Positions 1 through 5,336 of a stretch of 35,922 nt of DNA are shown piece after piece. Origin of the DNA: Lachnospiraceae bacterium. Its GTDB lineage: Bacteria; Bacillota; Clostridia; Lachnospirales; Lachnospiraceae. The DNA is taken from positions 1-35,922 of the forward strand of contig JAFQOW010000036.1 of the NCBI GenBank assembly GCA_017412055.1, written 5' to 3'. Every line of letters starts with the position of its first letter. The first letter of the stretch is position 1. The position numbers and the translations under genes were made by a program. The notes beneath the pieces were generated by a model. That model made no database searches and was not told where the DNA came from. It saw nothing but the letters and a program-made list of their open reading frames with translations.

Positions 1-33
1 ATACTAGAAGAAGGATTAAGACAAATAGCATAA
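1..33 (+). CDS. tnpB: TnpB-type RNA-guided nuclease, C-terminal end only (partial, cut by window start)
   Basis: The window opens in frame with codons reading ILEEGLRQIA followed by TAA at 31-33. This short ending resembles the C-terminus of TnpB proteins of IS200/IS605 elements. On its own it would be weak, but it is followed at once by sequence typical of the right end of such elements: a small GC hairpin, a stretch reading GCCTGTGGAGATAG, and the GAAGCAGGAAGCCC...GGGTAGTTCAC block. TnpB is an RNA-guided DNA endonuclease using an omegaRNA that overlaps the 3' end of its own gene. Whether the gene upstream is intact and whether tnpA is present cannot be seen. Confidence 0.6.
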   Translation: MLEEGLRQIA

Positions 34-141
34 AAATAACAATATAGGGCAGGGACTGCCCGAATTAACGCCTGTGGAGATAGTAGGTTACGAGGTCAGC
101 GAAGCAGGAAGCCCATTGGCTTTAGACAATGGGTAGTTCAC
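34..141 (+). ncRNA. Right end of IS200/IS605-type element with omegaRNA scaffold
   Basis: Immediately after the TnpB stop there are two stem-loops. The first is GGGCAG (47-52) / CTGCCC (56-61) with a GGA loop. The second is CCCATTG (112-118) / CAATGGG (127-133), inside the block GAAGCAGGAAGCCC...GGGTAGTTCAC that ends at 141. This arrangement is known from the right ends of many clostridial IS605-family elements and doubles as the 3' part of the omegaRNA scaffold. The scaffold probably also extends upstream into tnpB. If the element ends with TTCAC at 141, the guide would be about 16 nt starting at 142. The end point is inferred by analogy, not shown here. Confidence 0.65.
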
Positions 142-192
142 ATGTGATAGGGTGTATACTTTTGATATGGTTATTTAGGAGATATGATAAAT

Positions 193-837
193 ATGATTAA
201 ATTTAATAAAATACCTATACTATTAATAGTTTGTATAGTTATTATAACTGCTGCCTTTGGATTATTTATGTTAATAGATAAAGATGATAAGGGTAATAAT
301 AAGGTTTTATTTGATAAAGCATTTACTGTGAATATTTATGGTACTCAAGGTGAGGGATATGTGGATATACAGTTTGAGGAAGAATATCTTGAGGGCTTTG
401 TCTTAAGGGATGGAACAAATTTAAATAAAGAACACATACAGTTAGATGTTAATAGAACTAATAATCTTTCAAACGAAGATGCCTTTACTATTAAGATATT
501 AAATGAAGATAGCCTTAGGAAACAGGGTATAGAATTTGATAAATATAAGATGTCCTACAGAGTGACAGGCCTTAAGGATGGAATTGATTATAATGTATTT
601 AAAGATTTTAAAATATATATTGACGGCGGCCAAGTTATGTTAGATAATAGCGATTGTTCTAATTTTGTTAAAGATAATGTTATTTTCTTCATAAAAAATA
701 AGGTTGAATCATATAAAGAAGGAGATAATGTGATTGTCGGTGTGTATATAGATATGAATGCAGCCACTGATAATGGATATAACATTAAGGAATTAGAAAA
801 AGAATATGTATTAAAGGAACAGGAGAATAACCAATGA
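193..837 (+). CDS. Membrane-anchored extracytoplasmic protein of unknown function
   Basis: I do not recognise this protein. It has a short basic N-terminus, one hydrophobic segment (roughly residues 6-28, ILLIVCIVIITAAFGLFML) acting as signal anchor, then about 185 polar, Asp/Asn/Lys-rich residues with no further membrane segment, so the bulk should lie outside the cell. An ATG at 184 is in frame but only 2 nt from the AGGAG at 177-181. The ATG at 193 has 11 nt spacing and is preferred. Its stop overlaps the start of the MraY-like gene (ATGA, 834-837), so the two are translationally coupled and may work together on the envelope. The gene starts only about 50 bp after the IS605-type right end, and no convincing promoter was found in between. 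Confidence 0.75.
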   Translation: MIKFNKIPILLIVCIVIITAAFGLFMLIDKDDKGNNKVLFDKAFTVNIYGTQGEGYVDIQFEEEYLEGFVLRDGTNLNKEHIQLDVNRTNNLSNEDAFTIKILNEDSLRKQGIEFDKYKMSYRVTGLKDGIDYNVFKDFKIYIDGGQVMLDNSDCSNFVKDNVIFFIKNKVESYKEGDNVIVGVYIDMNAATDNGYNIKELEKEYVLKEQENNQ

Positions 838-1799
838 TTAATAATATATTAAATAATATTCAGTTGACATCATTTTTTGGTATAATGGCGGCATTTTTAC
901 TTACTTGTCTTTTTATACATTTGTTTTATTCAAAGCTGCCAACAGACCAGGGAAGAGATTTTGCTCATGATGGTAAGCTCTCAGCTGGTAAGCCAAGAGG
1001 TGCAGGCTTTGTATTTATAGTTGTATTTATAGCCTCTTCAGTATTGTTTGGCAATGTTTCCACAGAGAATATTATATACTTAATCCTTGTATTTGCAGCT
1101 ATGCTAACAGGCTTCTTGGATGATTGCTCTAAGGCGCCATGGGGTGAATATAAGAAGGGATTGTTAGACTTGGTTATAGCAGTTATGCTTGCTATAACAG
1201 TTATTAATTTCAATGGTACAACCATAAGAATTGTATCTCTTGATATGACATTGGAAATTCCAAAGATTATTTATGGTATATTAGCTGTTATTCTTGTATG
1301 GGTTTCTATCAACGTAACAAATTGTTCAGATGGTGTAGATGGTTTGTCAGGAACCTTGACTATGACAACTCTTATGACATTTTATATAGTGATGGAAGTT
1401 CTTAATGTTGCTGATGATTTTAGATATAATATATTATTATTTGTAGTATGTATTCTTGGTTATCTTTGGTTTAATGCAACGCCTAGTAAGCTTATGATGG
1501 GTGATGCAGGTTCCAGAGCAATGGGACTATTTATTGCTATAGTAGCATTAAAGACAGGGTGTCCGATTCTTTATATACCAGCAGCTATTGTACTTATTCT
1601 TGATGGAGGTTTAGGATTGGTTAAAGTTGCGTTACTTAGATTTTTAAAAATTCATATATTGAAGAATACAAGAACTCCACTTCATGACCATGTAAGAAAG
1701 GTTAAGAATTGGTCAAATACACAGGCAGTATTTAGATTTGTTATTATTCAGATAGTTGTTTCTATAGCAGTAGTGTATATGGTATTGATAGCATCATAA
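834..1799 (+). CDS. MraY/WecA-family phospho-sugar transferase (polyprenyl-phosphate glycosyl-1-phosphate transferase)
   Basis: A 321-residue polytopic protein with about ten hydrophobic segments. It carries the hallmarks of the family that transfers a sugar-1-phosphate or MurNAc-pentapeptide phosphate from UDP to undecaprenyl phosphate: the Asp pair at residues 96-97 (GFLDDCSKAPWG), the NCSDGVDGLSG block (compare NLTDGLDGLA in MraY), the LMMGDAGSRAMG block (compare MGDTGS), and a C-terminal TPLHDHVRK block corresponding to the MraY PxHHHxE loop. Real MraY normally sits in the mur/dcw cluster. Here it is alone with a small anchored protein and the His loop is divergent, so it could be a second MraY-like enzyme for another envelope polymer rather than the main peptidoglycan enzyme. 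It acts in the cytoplasmic membrane, active site inward. The start overlaps the upstream stop by 4 nt. Confidence 0.8.
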   Translation: MINNILNNIQLTSFFGIMAAFLLTCLFIHLFYSKLPTDQGRDFAHDGKLSAGKPRGAGFVFIVVFIASSVLFGNVSTENIIYLILVFAAMLTGFLDDCSKAPWGEYKKGLLDLVIAVMLAITVINFNGTTIRIVSLDMTLEIPKIIYGILAVILVWVSINVTNCSDGVDGLSGTLTMTTLMTFYIVMEVLNVADDFRYNILLFVVCILGYLWFNATPSKLMMGDAGSRAMGLFIAIVALKTGCPILYIPAAIVLILDGGLGLVKVALLRFLKIHILKNTRTPLHDHVRKVKNWSNTQAVFRFVIIQIVVSIAVVYMVLIAS

Positions 1800-1820
1800 T
1801 GTATAAATCAGATAATTTAG

Positions 1821-1856
1821 ACCATCAGATATTTAAATAATATCTGGTGGTTTTTT
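1821..1856 (+). terminator. Rho-independent terminator after MraY-like gene
   Basis: Stem ACCATCAGATATT (1821-1833) pairs with AATATCTGGTGGT (1839-1851), with one G-U type pair, followed by a run of T to 1856. It closes the two-gene unit upstream and separates it from the enoyl-CoA reductase gene. Confidence 0.9.
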
Positions 1857-1886
1857 ATACTATATTTAATAGAGTTTAATTATATG

Positions 1887-1936
1887 TTGATTTATAAAAA
1901 ACATTGTGATACTATATATTTTGATAGTCAAAATAT
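1887..1936 (+). promoter_or_regulatory. Promoter with FabT-like palindromic operator upstream of the enoyl-CoA reductase
   Basis: TTGATT (1887-1892), 17-nt spacer, TACTAT (1910-1915) forms a plausible sigma-A promoter. Directly downstream lies a perfect inverted repeat, ATATTTTGA (1916-1924), three spacer bases, TCAAAATAT (1928-1936). The core TTTGA-N3-TCAAA matches the operator form known for FabT-type MarR-family regulators of fatty-acid genes. Its position over the start of transcription would suit repression. The match to FabT is inferred from the motif and the gene it controls. Confidence 0.6.
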
Positions 1937-1971
1937 TTGCAAGACAAAAAATATTACTAGGAGGAATAACC

Positions 1972-3138
1972 ATGGTAGTAGAACCAAAGGTAAGAGGATT
2001 CATTTGCGTAACTGCTCATCCAGAAGGATGTAAGGAGAGCGTAAGAAGACAAATAGAGTATGCTAAGTCACAAGAAAGGAAGGAAAGCCCTAAGAAGGTA
2101 CTTGTAATAGGTTGCTCTACAGGTTACGGACTTGCTTCAAGAATTAGTGCTGCATATATCGGTGGTGCAGATACACTTGGAATTATGTTTGAAAAGGAAT
2201 CTAATGGAAAGCGTACAGCCACACCAGGATATTATAATACAAAAGCTTTTGAGGAATTTGCCACAAAAGATGGCTTATATGCAAAGACAATCAACGGAGA
2301 TGCATTCTCGGTAGAGATAAAGAATGAAGCTATAGATATAATAAAGAGAGATTTGGGCAAGGTTGATATGGTAATATATTCTCTTGCGGCACCTAGAAGA
2401 ACTATGTCAGATGGAACAGTATATCAGTCAGTATTAAAGACAACTTCCTGTGAATTTACAGAAAAGTCGTGGAATGTGGATAATGATACAATTACAAAGG
2501 GCCAGATACCAGTAGCTACAGAAGAAGAGACAGATGCTACAGTTAAGGTTATGGGTGGCGAAGATTGGATGGATTGGATAGATGCATTATCTAAGGCAGA
2601 TGTATTGGCGGATAATGCTATTACAGTTGCATATTCATATATTGGACCAGAGCTTACATATCCTGTTTATTTTAAAGGAACAATAGGAATGGCTAAAAAA
2701 CATTTATATGAATCTTCGTTAAGGATTAATGAACTTCATAAAGATAAAAATGTTAAGGCATATGTGTCTGTTAATAAGGCGTTAGTAACACAGGCTAGCT
2801 CGGCAATTCCAGTAGTACCTTTGTATTTTGCTATTCTTTATAAAGTAATGAAGGAAAAAAATATACATGAGGGCTGTATAGAGCAGATGTCTAGATTATA
2901 TACAGAAAAGCTTTTTAATGGAGATGTGATTACTGATGCAACTGGAAAAATTCGTCTTGATGATTGGGAATTAAGAGAGGATGTACAGAAAGAAGTAATG
3001 GACATCTGGGAAAGAATTGATGAGGAAAATATTCGAAAGCTTGCTGATGTAGAAGGCTACTGGGAAGATTTTTATCATATGTTCGGATTTAAATATGATA
3101 ATATCGACTATACTAAGGATGTGGAAATCCAGAGTTAA
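1972..3138 (+). CDS. fabV: Trans-2-enoyl-CoA/ACP reductase, FabV/Ter family
   Basis: Reduces the double bond of trans-2-enoyl-ACP or enoyl-CoA (for example crotonyl-CoA to butyryl-CoA) with NAD(P)H. The 388-residue length fits the single-domain family (about 400). Visible signatures are the N-terminal VKPKVRGF-like start (VEPKVRGFICVTAHPEGC), the dinucleotide fold GCSTGYGLASRISAA, the acidic FEKES segment after the second strand that usually favours NADH, and the catalytic Y-x8-K (Tyr233...Lys242, in VYFKGTIGMAKK). The ATG at 1972 is preceded by a strong AGGAGG (1959-1965 region). A longer reading from 1906 would run across the operator and is not credible. The gene is monocistronic by layout. 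It may serve fatty-acid synthesis or butyrate-type fermentation; sequence alone does not decide. Confidence 0.93.
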   Translation: MVVEPKVRGFICVTAHPEGCKESVRRQIEYAKSQERKESPKKVLVIGCSTGYGLASRISAAYIGGADTLGIMFEKESNGKRTATPGYYNTKAFEEFATKDGLYAKTINGDAFSVEIKNEAIDIIKRDLGKVDMVIYSLAAPRRTMSDGTVYQSVLKTTSCEFTEKSWNVDNDTITKGQIPVATEEETDATVKVMGGEDWMDWIDALSKADVLADNAITVAYSYIGPELTYPVYFKGTIGMAKKHLYESSLRINELHKDKNVKAYVSVNKALVTQASSAIPVVPLYFAILYKVMKEKNIHEGCIEQMSRLYTEKLFNGDVITDATGKIRLDDWELREDVQKEVMDIWERIDEENIRKLADVEGYWEDFYHMFGFKYDNIDYTKDVEIQS

Positions 3139-3231
3139 TATAAATAATACACAATGATGCATTTTTTTAAGTTAGATATAGTTTATCAAATATTTTTGAA
3201 TGCATTGTTGTGTATATTTTTGTTTTATAGT

Positions 3232-3360
3232 ATGTCCCAAGAAAAGGTAAGAGATGAGATAGAAAAAGGAAAAGGCAAACAATTTGACCCGATTATAGCA
3301 CAGGTAATGATTGAAATGATTTGTGAAGATAAGGGGTATACAATGAGAGAAAAAAGATAA
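3232..3360 (+). pseudogene. Remnant of an HD-GYP-domain gene (C-terminal end only)
   Basis: About 40 codons reading SQEKVRDEIEKGKGKQFDP and then IIAQVMIEMICEDKGYTMRE match the typical C-terminal end of HD-GYP phosphodiesterase domains (consensus like QEVVREEIEKGxGxQFDP). The HD and GYP motifs that should come before are missing. The in-frame sequence upstream (from 3154) encodes an unrelated hydrophobic stretch. No ribosome-binding site stands before 3232. I read it as the scar of a deleted cyclic-di-GMP phosphodiesterase-like gene. A small expressed protein starting at 3154 (68 residues with one membrane segment) is the alternative. Confidence 0.6.
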
Positions 3361-3378
3361 TTTAAATAATCAATATAG

Positions 3379-3415
3379 AAGGACTGAATTCATTATTAGT
3401 GGGAATTCAGTCCTT
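3379..3415. terminator. Bidirectional terminator
   Basis: A perfect 13-bp stem, AAGGACTGAATTC (3379-3391) with GAATTCAGTCCTT (3403-3415), lies between the end of the HD-GYP remnant on the plus strand and the end of the minus-strand gene at 3437. Runs of T follow (or A precede) on both sides, so it can stop transcription from either direction. Confidence 0.85.
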
Positions 3416-3436
3416 TTGAAGTGATAAATATAAGAG

Positions 3437-3739
3437 CTATTTTCTCTGTGCCTTTGTAATCATTTGTGTTAAATTTTTAATCATATCAATTTTTTTTATG
3501 TCAGCTGGTGACATTTTCTTTTTTAAGATGCTTAAGATAACTTCAGTTTCACTATCGTTGAAAGAGATTCCTTGCGCCTGTGCTTTTTTGGTTATAGATA
3601 AAAAGTAGGGCATAACTTCATTTTGTTTTAATTTTTCAGCTTCTGTTACATAGGAAAGGAGTAAATCCAGTTTTTCCTTACTGATATCCTTTAGTGCAGG
3701 ATTATTTTTTATTTCTTCGTATTTGTTATTAGAATCCAT
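3437..3739 (-). CDS. Small cytoplasmic protein of unknown function
   Basis: About 100 residues beginning MDSNNKYEEIKNNP, mostly helical in character and rich in Lys, Glu, Ser; the middle reads ILSILKKKMSPADIKKIDMI. I see no membrane segment and do not recognise a domain. The chosen start (3739) has a strong GGAGG a few bases upstream on the minus strand. The longer reading from 3814 would overlap the upstream gene heavily. Its start overlaps the end of the upstream gene by 11 nt in another frame, so the pair is coupled in translation and probably functions together. Confidence 0.7.
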   Translation of the reverse strand: MDSNNKYEEIKNNPALKDISKEKLDLLLSYVTEAEKLKQNEVMPYFLSITKKAQAQGISFNDSETEVILSILKKKMSPADIKKIDMIKNLTQMITKAQRK

Positions 3740-4115
3740 TGTCCATCCTCCCAGCAAATGCTTCAAATAATGATTCAGCAGAATCTCCGTCAAATAAATC
3801 TTTATATTGTTCAAATGTTTCCATGATATTTTTCATATTTCCGAGAGTTTCAAATGTTTGTCGGTCCTTTTCAGGTACATATGGAGCTAATGCGCCTATT
3901 ATATCCTGAAAAAAATCTTGACTTTTACACTTTTTAAATACATTTTTATTATCCTTAAACAGATTTATGGTTGACATCAATTCGCTATATTTTATGTATA
4001 TGGCAAGGAAAGGTGCAAAATCAGCACTTATATATGGGAGAAATGCCTTAAGCATTAATGTTTCATTGGTGGAAACCATATAATCAAGCTGTGTCATAGG
4101 TGGCAATTCATTCAT
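3729..4115 (-). CDS. Small protein of unknown function, partner of the downstream gene
   Basis: About 128 residues (134 if it begins at 4133). It starts MNELPPMTQLDYM and ends AFAGRMDNGF. The C-terminal half is helical and acidic/aromatic (TFETLGNMKNIMETFEQYKD). No signal peptide, no clear membrane segment, no domain I recognise. I prefer the ATG at 4115 because GGAAG lies about 6 nt upstream, while the ATG at 4133 has no recognisable ribosome-binding site. It overlaps the following small gene by 11 nt. The two lie just downstream of the Cys-rich gene but are separated from it by a terminator, so they probably have their own promoter near 4150. Confidence 0.65.
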   Translation of the reverse strand: MNELPPMTQLDYMVSTNETLMLKAFLPYISADFAPFLAIYIKYSELMSTINLFKDNKNVFKKCKSQDFFQDIIGALAPYVPEKDRQTFETLGNMKNIMETFEQYKDLFDGDSAESLFEAFAGRMDNGF

Positions 4116-4178
4116 ACAATCTTCCATATACATGAGTTTATGTAAATATATGCAGCCATATATTAAATTATGAAAAAA

Positions 4179-4204
4179 GAGAGTTCTGTTTTTTCAGAAC
4201 TCTC
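4179..4204 (-). terminator. Rho-independent terminator of the Cys-rich gene
   Basis: Stem GAGAGTTCTG (4179-4188) with CAGAACTCTC (4195-4204); on the minus strand the second arm is followed by a run of T (the A-run at 4173-4178). It lies 22 bp after the stop of the Cys-rich gene. Confidence 0.85.
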
Positions 4205-4226
4205 CTAGTAGAGCTAATATTGTTTA

Positions 4227-4559
4227 TTAGCAACCACATCCGCAGCCACATGAGCTTTCGTTAGCACAACCGCAAGAATTGCAACCACAATCATTGCATC
4301 CGCAGTCATGGTTAATTCTGCATCCGCAACCATTGTTGCCACCTAAAAATGATGAGCCACCACCACAGCAGCTGAAAAGAAGAATTAAGATAATGATAGT
4401 AGAACAGCAACCACCATTATTGCTGCCTAAGAAGCCACCATTACCGCAATTTGATGAACAACCTGAACCGCCGCAGAAGAGTAAAATAAGAATTAAGAAT
4501 AAGCAGTTATTTCCTCCAAAGCTGTTGTCGTTGCATCCACAATTTGTTACATTACACAT
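4227..4559 (-). CDS. Cys/Gly-rich small protein with two hydrophobic repeats
   Basis: 110 residues starting MCNVTNCGCNDN. The protein is low in complexity. Two similar units, each an Asn/Gly/Cys-rich patch plus a hydrophobic core (CLFLILILLFCGG and STIIILILLFSCCGGG), are followed by a tail of CGC/CNDCGCNSCGC repeats. Proteins of this make-up in clostridia are often labelled chorion class high-cysteine proteins by name transfer; their role is not established and that label should not be trusted. Metal binding or a disulphide-linked surface or spore layer are possible. The start at 4559 has GGAGG 7 nt upstream; a longer start at 4574 would place that site inside the gene. It has its own terminator and borders the large palindrome, whose left end is about 70 bp upstream. 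Confidence 0.75.
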   Translation of the reverse strand: MCNVTNCGCNDNSFGGNNCLFLILILLFCGGSGCSSNCGNGGFLGSNNGGCCSTIIILILLFSCCGGGSSFLGGNNGCGCRINHDCGCNDCGCNSCGCANESSCGCGCGC

Positions 4560-4631
4560 ATATAATACCTCCAAATAACCTTTACACTACATAATACGCA
4601 CCTATGCTTGACCCTGTTACAAAGTAAATCT

Positions 4632-5259
4632 CAATTCACAAAGCATATTTATACATAATTCTCACTATCAGAACCACTTGGTGTCGTATGGGACGATTTT
4701 CTGCTATTTACTTATGTGACTGCGTACGAAGTATCCATCTATTTTTCACCGCCTCTTGAGGGTTCCGATGATTTGCTTATATGCCCACTTGATACTAAGG
4801 CTGTGTGTATTTCCGTTAAAAACACAACTAAGCTAGTGGTGTTCACAGGACATGGACAACGTTTCGATTTTCTATTTTCAGCATCCCGCGCCAAAGAATG
4901 CTTATTATCCACCTGCCTCTTCAAACAGTATTTCGGCAGGTGGGCATTATCTTTGACGCGGGATGTTGAAAACTTAACGAAAAGATGCATCTAATCGTAG
5001 TTGCGTAGCAACTGCGATTAAAAGAGTTGTCCATTGCCCTGCGAACAACACCTAGCTAAAGGATGTGTTTTATCGGAAATATCACACAGTAATAAACTTG
5101 TATCAAGAGGGCATTTAGCAAATCATGGGTTCTTCAAAACAGCGGTGAAAAGTAGATGGATATTCGTAGCAGTATATCATTATCTATAGGCAGAAAATCG
5201 CTACATAATATATAGTGCGGTTCTGATAGTGAGAATTATGTAATATGCTTTGTGAATTG
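4632..5259. repeat. 628-bp foldback element, palindromic along its whole length (copy 1)
   Basis: The outer ends are near-perfect inverted repeats of about 43 bp: CAATTCACAAAGCATAT...TCACTATCAGAACC at the left and its reverse complement at the right, differing by a 3-nt insertion. The symmetry continues inward through shared blocks CGATTTTCTGC, TATCCATCTA, TTTTCACCGC, ATGATTTGCT, CTTGATAC, TATTTCCG, ATGGACAAC, CATCCCGCG, to an apical stem CCACCTGCC/GGCAGGTGG around 4909-4943. The arms are clearly diverged but stay pairable. One arm carries an extra 12-bp hairpin (4993-5019, GTA loop, one G-T pair). No credible coding sequence: open frames occur on both strands as mirror images with no ribosome-binding site. 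A partial second copy is at 35566-35922. It could be a MITE-like foldback transposon or a very long hairpin RNA. Confidence 0.85.
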
Positions 5260-5273
5260 TCGGTTGGTGTTAT

Positions 5274-5302
5274 TTGACAAATGCGGGTGTAGATAGTAAT
5301 AT
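5274..5302 (+). promoter_or_regulatory. Sigma-A-type promoter for the solute-binding lipoprotein gene
   Basis: TTGACA (5274-5279, perfect), 17-nt spacer, TAATAT (5297-5302). It begins only 14 bp after the right end of the large palindrome. Confidence 0.65.
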
Positions 5303-5336
5303 TAGTGTATATGCGCATATTTGGAGGTATGAGATT

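Noticed and set aside
4279-4578. Plus-strand frame rich in Pro/Gln opposite the Cys-rich gene
   Set aside because: Mirror of a low-complexity minus-strand gene that has a good start site and terminator; the plus frame has neither.
4716-4994. Open frames of 83-92 codons on both strands inside the large palindrome
   Set aside because: They are by-products of the repeat: present on both strands, no ribosome-binding site, no recognisable protein features, and copy 2 breaks the frame with indels.
5274-5336. Longer N-terminus for the solute-binding lipoprotein
   Set aside because: It would begin within the -35 box of the promoter and bury the lipoprotein signal at residue 22; the TTG at 5337 has a good ribosome-binding site.
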